Part shown: positions 23,463 through 35,150 of the stretch, piece after piece
Layout: each line of letters starts with the position of its first letter
How positions within the stretch are numbered: the stretch's first letter is position 1
Assembly (NCBI GenBank): GCA_035610365.1
Contig: CM069432.1
Span: 235,318,104-235,382,103 of the forward strand
Direction: 5' to 3'
DNA: 64,000 bases
Origin: Aquatica leii
Taxonomy: Eukaryota; Arthropoda; Insecta; Coleoptera; Lampyridae
Notes under the pieces: generated by a model
Told to the model about the DNA's origin: nothing
Database searches by the model: none
Seen by the model: the letters and a program-made list of their open reading frames with translations, nothing else
Position numbers and translations under genes: made by a program

Positions 23463-25610
23463 GGATTAAGAAAATATAGGCTTGTATCTACCTTAAAACG
23501 TTTCCGACTTGAAATATATTGCTTGGAAACACAATTACACAATTAAACTTCACTTCACTTATGCACGTTGTTATAATGATATTGCATAAAATAATAACTA
23601 CCTTAGTGCAAGCTTCGTTACGGACTGAGTAAACCTATAACATTTTACAGCGTTTGCTTTCTAGTAACAGACATTCTGACAGCGTCACCTACGACATACA
23701 TTACAAACTCGCGATTTTAATAGAGATGGCATTAATAAGAGCATAGCAATAATTATCTCACCTACTTACTTACAATTTAGTACATACGGTGTTATCACAA
23801 ATAAATCCCATTTGGTTCATACGATTAATAAGAAAACCAAATGCGCCAAGTTTCGCTAAATGAATTATGTTATTTCGGTAAGTGGGCCTCCCAATACGGT
23901 TTAAATTATATTAATTTAGCGACGGTTTCGATATCTTCAATCAACGTGGCGTAACATCATAAGAATTTTCCCAAAATAAACAAAACGGGTTTTAATATTT
24001 ACACATTAATGGAATAACGTGTGAGTATCCAGAAACCGCTATTGACAATGTGGGCAAATTAATGTAAATCACAAAAATATAAAGCAATGGGAAATTTTTT
24101 AAAAAGCAGCGAAAATACTACGCTTATTGATACCATGGATGAGTGTGAATAATTAGAAGTCAAAACTTGGCTGGGCACTTACGTTAGAACATATTATATG
24201 CGAACCGAACCACAGTCACCAAGTATGTTTTCTTCCATCGATAATTTGACGTCAAACATTAACGAATTGACAATGCAGCGAAAAATGGATGTTCCGGGAA
24301 TCAATTTTATACGGTACAAACATCATACCGAAACACTTTTAACATGACAAGTTCACCATAACAATTTGAGTTAGTCGTACTTTAAAAAAAATATAAGAGA
24401 GGCTCCAAATTATTGTATTTTTGCAGCATGTTACATAAATTTGAAAACACTGAAATATTAATGACTTAATATAAAATAGCTAGTTACCTTCTCCTATTAA
24501 ACTTTAATTTCTTAACACTATGCTTGCTACTATGTTGCCACAAGAAAGTGACTCTTCTATTTATACAAATACAAATTCTGAAGACAATTTCTCATGTACA
24601 TATTTAACATAACGGTTTAAGAACTTTATCTGTATAGTTTATAACGTTAGATGTAAATACCTCTGAAACAGCATTTAATGGTAGTAAGTGTGCCCCATTA
24701 CTCCGTTCTTGTTCAAAATAACTTATTAGCGGAACATATTTAAACTGTAATAGACATGATTAAAATCAGGTTATATAAAGATATGAATCTTATCCAAATG
24801 TTTTTAAAAGGACTGATTGTAACATAAAATATTTAGAAATTAAAATTTGAAAAATAACAAAATACAGGTTGACACAAGTTGTCAAAAATGATCGTTATTT
24901 AAAAAGGTTTGTATAAAAGCTCATATAAAAATACATACTAATTTTTCTTACGTTGAGTTATCATCAATTTTATTAAATGTTAGTACCGATACGTTATTTG
25001 ATGACGTGTATCGGTTCATTCCGTGATTTTAGTATACAGGGTGAGTCAGAATATGTGGGAATTACAATAACTATAAATAAATGGCATAAAATAAAGACGA
25101 TTATTTAAATAAACTTATATCCTAGCATGGCACAGGTAAAAAGTTATTAGGCCTTCAAAGTTTAAAAAAAATTGCTTTTTTATCAATAACTTCTAAACTA
25201 ATTAAATGTAATTGACTATTTTTTGTAGTTGTTAATGAGTACTTAAAAATACAAAAAACTGAAAATTTAATGAAAGTTTTTTTTTCTAAAACGTGTGTTT
25301 GATAGGAAATTTTATTCGCAATTTTTTTTGCCTCTTGTAAAGTTTTGATTAAACGCATCGTTTTGTTTAAAAAAAATAAAAAGTGCAACAAGATGTTACG
25401 CACTTTTGTTCCCTAATCGTCGTATACCGAATAGACAAGCAAAAAAATTGCATAAAGCAATTGTTTTTGCCATTTTTTTTTAGAAAAACGTTTCAGCGGC
25501 TTGAGGAAAAATTAAGAGATTCTGAAAAGTTACTGTTAGTTTACAAAAAAATAATAAAAAACACAAGCATAAACAACAAGTCAACGTATTTTGCAAATTT
25601 TCATCAAATC
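23463..25610. other. AT-rich stretch without recognisable genes
   Basis: No coding region could be supported. At 25034 ATACAGGGTGAGTCAGAATA resembles the outer end of an insect mariner-type element, but no matching partner end was found. The stretch ends at the AATC that flanks the solo LTR. Confidence 0.4.
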
Positions 25611-26438
25611 AATCTGTTACAAGCTTTATGTCTTACGAACCTTGCACGGCCAACTCACACAGTCGGAGATAGGGGAGGTTCAAAGGAATTATGCTTAAGA
25701 GCGCCAGATCTAATCCAAAGTAACACTTCTGCCTCGATCACGACAGACGGTCCAAACTTGTAACTAAATTGGAGGTTCGTAATCCTTATTACTCTGATGT
25801 TCGAGTAGCCAAAAATAGTTAATAGGTAACGATAATTACAAGAGAAAGAAAAAATCCAAGAGAGATTAACAAATATAAAACTTTAATTTATCAGCGTAGC
25901 AAATTGACAACTGTATATTAGATTTCGCAATCCGTAAATAATAGAAAGGCTAACAATTATGATTAACCCGTGTAGAAAACTTTGATTTCACAACATATAA
26001 GACTTACAAGATTATATCTAATTTTCAGTGCATGAATGCCCGCAATATCGGCAACACACAATACACATTTAAGTCAGGTCGAAACGAATAGTACAGAAAA
26101 TCTCGTAGTAAATATGTTTTTCACACACAGCATGCGATACAAGTTAAATGAATGATTGAAGTTACCTTATTGGTATATAAGCAGTAAACGTAATTACGGT
26201 CATTAACATTAACCAAAATTCTGTGAGTAATTTTCGTGACAGCGATATAAAAATTAAGCAAATAAACTCACCCAAAGGCCAGTGTCCACTTTCGCAAAGA
26301 AAACGTTTTCCCCGCTAGCGGCCTGTAATAAATATTTTATTTATTTATTTTTATTTAATTTAACTTCCTTGTACCTTTCGGTGTCGGATTGTGCCCCTGT
26401 TTACAATATATCTACCTTATAAATCTTATTACATTTGA

Positions 26439-28185
26439 TTAGCAATTCATAATTAATTTATTCCAAGTCTTTCTGTCTCTTGTCAGGTTCCTTACTTCTC
26501 TCCATTGTATGTTTCTTTTTTCCGTTGCTACTTTTACTTGTTCCTCCCATTTCCTTCTTGGTCTGCCTACTGCGTTCTTCCCCTCTGTTCTTGCTTCATA
26601 TACTCTCTTCGCTATCTTGTTGTCATCGATTCGAAGCAGATGTCCCATCCAACCTAACTGCCTTTCTTCTACCAGTGTCAATATAGGTTTCACTTTCAAT
26701 TGTTCCGTTATATTTTCATTTCTCACTCTGTCCAATCTTGTTATTCCTTTAATTTTCCTCAAATATCTCACCTCCATTGCTCTAATTTTGCTCTCGTTTC
26801 TTCTGTTTATCGTCCATGATTCGCTACCATAAATTAACGATGGTCGCACTACTTTTTTATATACTTCTGATTTTATTTGTTCTGGAATTTCTTTTTTCCT
26901 GAGGAACGTGTTTTTAAGTGTGTTGAATATTTTTCCCACCTTGCCTATTCTTTCCATTATTTCGTTATCTATTTCTTCTTTGTTATCTATTATTGTACCT
27001 AGATATTTAAAGTTTGTTACTTATTCTAGTGTTCGTCCTTTTATCTTGAAATTGTGTTGAAGGACTGTCTTGGCCATAATCATAGTTTTAGTTTTTTCTA
27101 TATTTATCTCCATGTTTACTTTGCTGAGCTCGCGATCGTAGATATTAATGTTTTCTTGGAGTTTTTCCGCTGATTCTGCTAGTAGTACCATATCATCCGC
27201 GAATAGTAGTTCCTGTATTGTTATTCTATTCAATCTCCAACTTCCCACTTCCATATTGTAGCATTTCTTTTTACAAATCTTCATTATGTCGTCCATGAGT
27301 ACTGAGAATAGGAGTGGGCTGAGCACGCATCCCTGTTTCAGTCCTATTTTTGTTTCGAATTGTTCTGACTCGTTGTTATGTGTCCTTACTTTATTTCTAT
27401 TGTCTTTGTATAGTGCTTTGATCACATATATCATATCATTGCTTATTCCTCTTCTTTCTAGGCTTTTCCACACATCCTTTCTCCTTACCCTGTCGAACGC
27501 TTTTTGCAGGTCAATAAAGCAAATATGAATTTCCTTCTTTTTCTTTATCGTTTTTTCCCCTAATTGTCTGATTGTGAAAATTAGGTTCTGTGTGCTTCTC
27601 CCTCTACGGAACCCATGTTGTGACTCCTCCAGCGAGTTTTCGATTTCTTCTCTCAATCGCTTCTCGATAATGCTGCTTAATATTTTGCCGGGTATACTCG
27701 TTAGTGTAATGCCCCTATAATTTGAGCATTCCTTTATGTCTCCTTTTTTGTAAAGGGGTAGTATTATTCCTATATTCCAGTCTGTGGGTATTATTTTTTG
27801 TGCTATTATTTCGTTTAGCAACTCACGGAATTCCTCTACAGCTGTCTGTCCCATATATCTCAACATTTCGCCTGTGATTTCATCTTCTCCTGGTGCTTTC
27901 CCTAGTTTGAGTTTCTTGATTGCTTCAATGATTTCTTCTTTTGTGATTCTTTGTATCTTTTGTGTATCCCCATGTCCCGTTCTTATTTCCTTTATCTACG
28001 TCATTATTTCTTGCTTCTGTTAGTTCTTCAAAGTATTCCTTCCATCTTTGCATTATTTCCCTCTCTTCGGTTATCACTTTCCCGTTTTTATCTTTTATGT
28101 TTCTTAGTTTGGGTAGTTTCTTTTGTTTTAATTGCTTTAATGTATTAAAGAAAAGCTTTTGGTTCTCTAAATAATTTACTCTCAT
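26439..28185 (-). pseudogene. RTE-like LINE ORF2: reverse transcriptase and C-terminal domain
   Basis: The RT is long and readable. LYKKGDIKECSNYRGITLTS, GFRRGRSTQNLIFTIRQL, CFIDLQKAFDRVRRKDVW, IGLKQGCVLSPLLFSVLMDD and LLFADDMVLLAES follow the LINE RT order, and both Asp of FADD are present. An in-frame stop near 27018 separates it from the C-terminal part, which reads FKYLGTII, LIYGSESWTINRRNESKI, LGWMGHLLRID and NAVGRPRRKWEEQV. The linker at 28185-27925 carries a coiled, Lys- and Glu-rich stretch and is frame-shifted relative to the RT. A small number of changes separates it from an open frame, so it is one of the younger elements here. Confidence 0.88.
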
Positions 28186-28607
28186 CCTGTTTCCGAACTC
28201 TTCCCACGTCTTTTTTTTCGCTTCTTTTATACTTTTCTTTAATTCGGTTCGTATTTTCTTGTATGTGCTATAGTCTTCTTCCGATTCAGTTATTATATAC
28301 TTTTTCCATTTTTCCTTCTTTTCTTTGACTTTTTGTTGTATCTCGGTTGACCACCATCTGCTTCCCTTCCTGTATATGTCACAATTTTCTTTACTCCACA
28401 GCTAGTTCTTGCTGCTTCTAGAATGTTGTCTTTAAAGTGTCTCCATTTCCTTTCTATATCTTTGCCCTCTCTTTTATTTTGGGCAATTTTCTTCTCTAGA
28501 CTTTTTTGGTAAATTTTTTGTATTTCACTCTCCTTTAGCCTATAACTTTTAATTTTTTGTTGTACTATTATCTTCCTTTTTATCTCATCTTTATCTTTCG
28601 CGTTTGT

Positions 28608-28973
28608 TCAGAGTTCCATTTTTAGTAGGAAATGGTCACTTCCTATTTCGGCGTTTCTTTTCACCCTTACATCCTTTACTCTGTTCCAATTTTCTGTATT
28701 TACAATAAAGTAGTCAATGATTGACTTCTCGTTCCTGGAGCGGACTTCCCTGGTGTATTTGTGTATGTCCTTGTGCATAAATTTCATGTTGGTGATCACC
28801 AAGTCATTTCCAACACATAGGTCTATTAGCCTTCTACCGTTATCATTTTTAGTATTTTCGCCCTGCGTTTCCGTTATGCCTAAATAGTCGATGTTTTGCA
28901 TTTGCATCTTCTCGATTATTTCATCTTCTTTCCCTATGATGCTTTTCACATTCCAGGTGCCAATTTTTATCAC
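28608..28973 (-). pseudogene. RTE-like LINE ORF2: AP endonuclease with internal deletion
   Basis: The start MIKIGTWNVKSIIGKEDEII and YLGITETQ are the first blocks of an APE-type endonuclease. The reading then jumps directly to NDNGRRLIDLCVGNDLVITN, HKDIHKYTREVRSRNEKSII and DYFIVNTEN, ending IGSDHFLLKME, the SDH block. The family has well over 100 residues between the ET block and the NGRR block, including the GDFNA motif, and these are missing with the frame kept open across the join. This endonuclease could not work. Confidence 0.85.
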
Positions 28974-29505
28974 GACTCTTTTTTTGTTTTATTTCCTTCG
29001 GTTCTTCTTTGTTGTATTGTTTATTTCCTTTCCTATTTTTTGTTTTTGATGTATTCTCATTTGCGCATTTCCTTGTTCATTGCCTTTTTTGTCATCGTTT
29101 TCTCCTATCCTATATTTTTCTACCAGTTTTTTCTCCCGGTACGGGATATTTTCTGTAGTTGTTCATCCAAAGTGTTTCCCTCTGGGGACCTTTCTGTTAC
29201 TGTCCTCTTTAGTGTATTTGCTTCTGAACTATCTTCCTTTGTCTATTTTTTCTTTCTTTCTTAAATCTTCGACCTTGTATATTTGGTCGTTCACAATTAA
29301 CATATTGAATTTTAACTGCGCCTTAAACCCTTTTTTTTCGCGCTTCTTTCAGGTGTGGTATTAATCTCCTTCTTTCTTCTTGTGTTTCCTTGGTGTAGTC
29401 TTGGTCGATCCATATGTCAGATCCTTTAAGTTTTTTCGCATTCTGAAGGATTGCTAGTTTCGTACTTTCTTTAGTTAATTTAATTTGTATTGGTCTTTTC
29501 TTGTC

Positions 29506-29793
29506 CTAGCCGTAGCCCCCAATTCTTCTGGCTTGGTCGGTATCGGCTTTTATGTCTATGTTCATACCTATTTTTTGAATAATTGTTTGTAATTTGGCCC
29601 TTAACTCATTTTCATTTTCGTTTTCTTCATCTGTTACACCTTTTATTACAATATTCTTTTTTCTTACTTCTCTTTCTAGATTAATTATTTTTCCTTCTTG
29701 CGCTAATATTTGTGCTTTTAATTTTACGTTTTCTTCTTTTACTTGTTTCATTTCTGATACTAGTGTATCTAATTTTGTGTTCATTTGGTTCAT
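29506..29793 (-). pseudogene. RTE-like LINE ORF1: coiled-coil protein fragment
   Basis: The 95-residue frame MNQMNTKLDTLVSEMKQVKE and onward shows heptads of Leu and Ile with many Glu and Lys, followed by REVRKKNIVIKGVTDEENEN and LQTIIQKIG. A coiled coil leading into a KKNIVIKGV-type strand is usual for LINE ORF1 proteins with an RNA-binding C-terminal half. The frame ends at a TAG after RRIGGYG; the sequence beyond, KRPIQIKLTKESTKLAILQN, continues the same protein. A nucleic-acid chaperone role is what is known for such proteins, not shown here. Confidence 0.7.
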
Positions 29794-30866
29794 GTTCCCC
29801 TCTATACTTTAAAACATTTCCTCAATTTTGTCGAACTCACTCATCTTTAATTTTAATTAATCACTTTCATTGAATTTTACCGTAATTTATTTCTCTGTTC
29901 ACAATTTGTACGTGGCTGTTAACCTTTTAATTATTAATTCTTGTGCATTCCTGGATATGCTTCCTTTTAAACATTTATTTGTTATTTAATCGTCTTGTAG
30001 CGCGCAGTGCTATCACCCAAGTCGACCTTTCGGAGGTGATATCACTTATCTCCCGACGTTGTTTGTATATTTATTCGTATATTTAATATTCAATATTTAC
30101 AAATTGGTACTTAATTAACCCGTTTCTCCTTCCTTCTTAAATTTTTATTTATATAATCTAATCTTATGCAATTAATTCTCTTTATAATTAACCACTTACG
30201 TGTAAATTTAACTCGTAAAGGCTCAGATTTTGAGTTTGTTTACGGAGCGATTGACACGCGTGCACTCACCTTCCACTTCAACAATTATATTCTGTAATAA
30301 ATATTTAATAGCAAATCGTGTCACACACTAACTCACGAAGAATAGGAAGCTACAAAATCAGTATTAATAAATCATTAAAGGTTATATTGTTATATAAGTA
30401 CCCGTTGTATCGAATGCTGTAGGTAGTAATTTAGAACAGGTGGTTGATAACACAATCGACTGGCATACACGAAATAACATCTCCCACAGTAAGGCTTGTC
30501 GAGACTCCGTTTTAGTGGTGGAGAATATGCCTTCCCAAAATCTTAAGTGTTCGGTAACGGTATTTCTCAATAATAATTAATCTTCATCATTTCTTTATTG
30601 AAACGAACATGTGCTCAAAGCGTGGGGAAACGGCCTGTAACGACTCAAATATTTTACGAACGTAATGAAATTATAATTTGATTCCCATTATTAAGGACGT
30701 CCTTTGAAATTATTTCTTTAAGCCATTTTATGCAATTGACAGCTTCACGATTTCGTCGTAAAATGACAGTCACAAGAAAAGATCGGCAGAGGGCGTCAAA
30801 ACCGGAATCTAATTTTAATTCAATATACAGAGTACTCCGTTAGAAAAATTTTGCACGTAACAAATC

Positions 30867-32400
30867 TTTGAAAATTTAAGTTAAGTTCAAATTAGTTATT
30901 AAAATCGTATTTACGATAAAACGAATGTGTAAAGTTTACATTTTGAGCGATAATAATTTTTACATAAATATCTTTCAGCATATTATTCTAAATACGTAAA
31001 ATTATAAAATAAGTAAAAAACTTATAAACTTAAGTTGTCAGTTTATTTATTTAACAGAAATAAAAGCAATTACATTCTTTATTACAAAGCTACTTAGATC
31101 ACTGTTTATTTGAGAGTTTTATTAGTACTCTAGGATTTAATTGCGCATTTGTTTTCTATTACGATTTCAAAAGAATTTTAACTAACTATTAAACTAATAA
31201 ATAGTTTTAATCAAATCAAGCATCGAAATTTAATTGTTTTACAACAATACTGTTCAATATAATTTTTTTCTAATTTATTAATGTACTATTTTGAAGAAAA
31301 TTATTTACTAGATTCAAACAAATAAGAATAGTATCACCAAACAGAAACGAATATGTGTAATTTTTAGTTTCAGACACAATGTAGTGGTACTAATAAAATT
31401 TTTCTTTTCTTTCTGTAATAAACCGTTGATTTACGGATGTAATTATAGGTATACATACGTCGAGCGCTTTTTCAGCATTCTCGGTTACTCGCGTAACGTG
31501 ATTATTATCAAGCAATACATATACATTTTAAGTATAAAATTTAACTAGAAAAGATTGTGCACTGTGTAATACTTTTGCAAAGAAAAACAAAGAAGTTGTT
31601 CTACGAAGGCAAAAATTGCTGCAACATTATATTTAAATGCTATCAGCTTAAAAAAAACCACTGAATTCATCCTTTTACGATTATGTATTAAAATAAAAAA
31701 GTATTAACGCTTTAGTAATTTTGAATTACTGTTTTATATAGAACTATACAGTTTTTTTTTGTTGTAAATACCCTGATAGCATTTAACACTTCAGAACTTT
31801 AACTACTCTAAGAATTACTTAAGATTAACAACCTTTCTTGAAAATAGAACATCGTGTAACATGTAAATGTTAACAATGAACTCATTACAGTAATTAAAAG
31901 CAAAATAAATGAAAAGCTTCTATTTATGAATGTTACTATACAATTTATTATCTCGATGCAAACTTCGTTTGAAATGTAGTGTATAAATTAAAAAACCGTG
32001 TATTTAAAACATGTTAATAAATTACTCTTACTATTACAATATAATTGCATTTAATGACTGTACTGGATAACGAAAAAATTAAAAAAAATAATACAGTTAT
32101 TATTTTAAAATTAAATGTAGTGTAAATGTACAATAAAAATTAATTTAAGTTTTACATTACTTTTTTAGGGACCGATTCTAATTTTTTACATAATTAAATG
32201 ATAAATGTTTGTTATAAACCCAATATCTACTTTTTTGTACAAATATTGTATTTATGTATTACGATTATCATTTGCAACTTTTTTACGTCCAACAACATGT
32301 TTTCCAAAAAGTTATACTGTAGTTTTGCTTATCGATGGTATAACACTTCTCCAGTAAGTAGCAGTTATACTTCTGGTGGCAATTTTATAACTTTGACTAC
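30867..32400. other. AT-rich stretch without recognisable genes
   Basis: Strongly AT-rich with no supportable reading frame; it separates the solo LTR from the piggyBac-like element. Confidence 0.5.
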
Positions 32401-32737
32401 CAACAAGACACATATGTCCCAGTGCGTAATACTAATAATAAACACTGGTGGGGCATGAACCTAGGCAGTTAGATGTAGTAAAATGTCCTAGTGATAGTCA
32501 AGCCTCTAGCCCCCCTAGTATCAAGGATGAATAACAGATAGCTCCGCTGGTCTGATAAACTGACAAAAAATATAGTGGCAAATGTTTGATTTTCAACCAT
32601 GTTTTATTTGTTTGTAAGGTTATATATTATTTGCTTTGTTTATGATATTTTTACATCGTAGTCTTCTGGATTTGTAATTTGCTGTATATTTTTGTGGCCG
32701 CGTTTATATTTTGGTAACTGAATAAATCTATTGTGAT

Positions 32738-34631
32738 GGGACATTTTTGTACCAGTGGTATTGCAAAGTAACCTAAATTACACGTTCAATAATTGCTTTT
32801 ACTTTACCAGTGGAATGTCTGTTTAAATGAGCAATATTTGAGATTTCTTTTAGAGAAACGAGTAGATATATAAAAAAAAATTGACTGATGGAGAATTGTT
32901 AAAACTTCTCACTGAAGATAGGCTAGGTACTTCTGACTTCTGATGATAACTCTATAGCTGACTCAGGCTATTATGTTTTGTCCGATGAAGGTCATCATAA
33001 TAGTCATGATAATACTGGAGTGCATGCAGTTGATGCAGGTAGTTTCAATTCCTACTTCTGATGACAACACAGCTGCTACTTCAGATGCGTCAATCAATGC
33101 TAACGATCCAATAACTACTATACTTGATGCTATTCCATGGTCAGCAGTAAACGATTTATTTACTCCTAAGCATCAAGCAACAACTGAAAGGCGGCCAGAT
33201 TGGACAAAGCACAAATCAACGATTGGAGATCCTATGCAAATTTCCAAAAAAACAGAAGAAGAACAAAACTAAACGCTAGGATACACTAAACTAAAATAAA
33301 ACTAAACGCTCTTATATACCAAAAATTGAAAACACTAATCAATTTGAATTTATGACGTTGTTAGGGTGCATGCTTGTAATGAACTATAATGATTCACCGA
33401 GTATTTTTGATTATTGGTCGCAACACCTATCAATGGGAAATCAGACGATAAAAAGTGATATTTCTCGTGACAGATTTTAGTTACTGATTTCAAAGCTTTA
33501 TTTCAACAATCCAGAAAAACAAAAAATGCACCAAAAACATATTACACTGACGAATTAATATCATGTCTCACATACAATTTTCTACGGTCCCGTTCTAAAG
33601 TATAGACGAATCGACTGCAAATTCAAGGGAAGATCTTCTCTAAAGCAATACATTCTCATGAAGGTCATAAAGAGAGGCGTCAAAATATTGGAGCGATGTG
33701 TCCTAGAAAATGGGTATACATATGACATGAGCGTGTATGCTGGCAAGAATGCTCACATTGACTTGAGTACTACACTGGATGAAAGAGTCATGACGAAGCT
33801 AGCAAGCACAATTTGTACAAAAGAGGTAAAACCGATTCTTTACATCCGTAAACTTGTTAAAAAACATTGGTTTTCCTTCTGTTGGTGCATGTTGAGCTAA
33901 CAGAAAACATATTCTTAAATTTGGTTCCAATAAGTTGAAAAAAAGAAAGTTTGCGTTTAAAAATAATAACCATAGCATCGTTGCAGCTAGATGGCAGTAT
34001 AGCAAGGAAGTGTTGATTATTAGCAACTGCCATAATGTAAATATTGGACAAACACAACGTAAGAAAAAAGATGACACTAAAAAGTTGGTAGATTATTCAT
34101 CTCTTACTGTTTTTTTACATTAGGCATATGGGAGGAGTTGATCTCTGTGATCAGAAAGTCGCGGTTTATGAGTTTGAGCGCAAATCTAACAAGTGGGCGA
34201 AGAAAATTTTTCTCCACCTGAAATGCCATGGTGTAAAAAAAAATTGCGATATTTCATGGTTCCTCTATTAATGGTTGCCGGAATTCAAAAAAATAATGTA
34301 AACAGAACAAAAACATTAAAAACAATGATCAATGTTGGGGAGCACTTGCCTAATATGTTCTTCTAACAAAAAGAAAAAAAAACCACACTTTGCTTGGTGT
34401 GCAAAGTACGGTTTACGCAAACTATATTTTCGTTTATATCATAGTACGTAATTTTTATGTTTTCATTCAAAAATATCTTGCTGATTTTTTTGAACATTTA
34501 ATATAAAATGTTATTATTGTACATAATAGTACAATGTTTTTATTTCAAAAATAATTTGCTATTTAGAGTTATTTTTTCGGTGGAAGGGGGTGGGGAGACG
34601 GTATTCCATACCACTGGAACAAATATGTCCC
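32738..34631. repeat. Subterminal inverted repeats of the piggyBac-like element
   Basis: Two 23-base arms, 32738-32760 and 34609-34631, inverted, 21 of 23 matching. They bracket most of the transposase remnant and support one element across this span. Subterminal inverted repeats are a known feature of piggyBac ends. Confidence 0.75.
32880..34366 (+). pseudogene. piggyBac-like transposase
   Basis: The acidic N-terminus reads LTDGELLKLLTEDRLGTSDS near 32881. A middle part gives NQFEFMTLLGCMLVMNYNDS near 33335 and DYWSQHLSMGN. The core is best preserved: KFKGRSSLKQYILMKVIKRG near 33620, ENGYTYDMSVYAGK, LLKNIGFPSVGAC, and NRKHILKFGSNKLKKRKFAF in other frames. GGVDLCDQKVAVYEFE near 34134 is the block with the third catalytic Asp, and NKWAKKIFLHLKCHGV follows it. 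The first catalytic Asp may be in YRRIDCKFKGR, where the family has DES. At least five frame changes are needed, so the gene is long dead. No Cys-rich C-terminal domain is visible. Confidence 0.85.
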
Positions 34632-35150
34632 AAGAAAATGTACCATTGAGATAATAGATTTTACAGGTTCAGCTACTAAAAATACCAATCGGATATGTCC
34701 CAGTCCTCCAGCAAATTTGGAGCTTCCTCCCCGATATTCATAGAGACTGTGTTTAATCCCCTCTATATGTGCCAATTAAATAAACAACCAAATTATTATG
34801 AAAAAAAAAACTGGTGGTCAAAGGGTTAAATGATCTACATGTTGATGCGGTCTAAACTTTATTATTAAATAAAAGAGTAAACAGACAAATATAACTGTTA
34901 TAAAATTTAAGTGTAAATACTTGAATTTAGCTAAGAATCAAGCGGATGATATGCAGATAAGGTAAGTTTAGCTTCATATTGGCTAAAACATGAGACAAGT
35001 TTATAAAGCTTTCAACGTTTATTCATCAGAAACCGCTAGGCGGTTTAACCTTTTAACGATCGCACCTTGATCGCAATTCCCTCGGGCGTTAATATTCTAT
35101 CAGACTGTATTAGTACTATCCATAAGTTTTTGATGATGGCTTGTGGTTTT

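Larger units (their letters stand above)
26338..30291 (-). mobile_element. RTE-like LINE inserted in solo LTR copy 2
   Basis: The element is 3,954 bp. CTGTAATAAATATTT occurs at 26323-26337 and again at 30292-30306, a 15-bp target duplication. The 3' end on the minus strand is a short AAAT-rich tail (26338-26360) rather than pure poly(A), a habit of RTE-type LINEs. Order on the minus strand is a 5' region, a coiled-coil ORF1, endonuclease, RT and C-terminal domain. The style of the RT and C-terminal domain resembles RTE/BovB elements; the clade assignment is a judgement by eye. Since both ends and the duplication are intact, the coding damage came after insertion or was inherited from the parent copy. 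Confidence 0.85.
25611..30866. mobile_element. Solo LTR copy 2, 4-bp duplication, split by an RTE-like LINE
   Basis: The LTR starts TGTTACAAGC at 25615 and ends GCACGTAACA at 30862. It is flanked by AATC at 25611-25614 and 30863-30866. Without the LINE it is about 1.28 kb, close to the 1,314 bp of copy 1. The two match at the start (CACGGCCAACTCAC), at AAAACGTTTTCCCC near 26300, after the LINE (AATCGTGT near 30313), and at the 3' end. The copies are clearly diverged. Each keeps its own 4-bp duplication, so they are independent insertions. No internal retroelement coding sequence lies between the ends other than the LINE, which reads in the other direction and has its own duplication. Confidence 0.85.
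32400..34829 (+). mobile_element. piggyBac-like element
   Basis: The right end reads CTGGTGGTCAAAGGG followed by TTAA at 34826-34829, the target site and terminal GGG typical of piggyBac. Subterminal inverted repeats of 23 bases lie at 32738-32760 and 34609-34631, matching 21 of 23 (core GGGACAT...CCAGTGGTA). TATGTCCCAG also occurs at 32412 and 34697. A degraded piggyBac transposase lies between. I could not find a matching TTAACCC end on the left, so the left border is only approximate. Confidence 0.7.

Noticed and set aside
25030..25600. ATACAGGGTGAGTC at 25034 as a mariner-type element end
   Set aside because: No matching inverted end on either side of the solo LTR and no transposase reading between.
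32198..32458. 86-residue plus-strand frame before the piggyBac-like gene
   Set aside because: It does not match piggyBac N-termini and overlaps TATGTCCCAG repeats, so it is probably non-coding element sequence.
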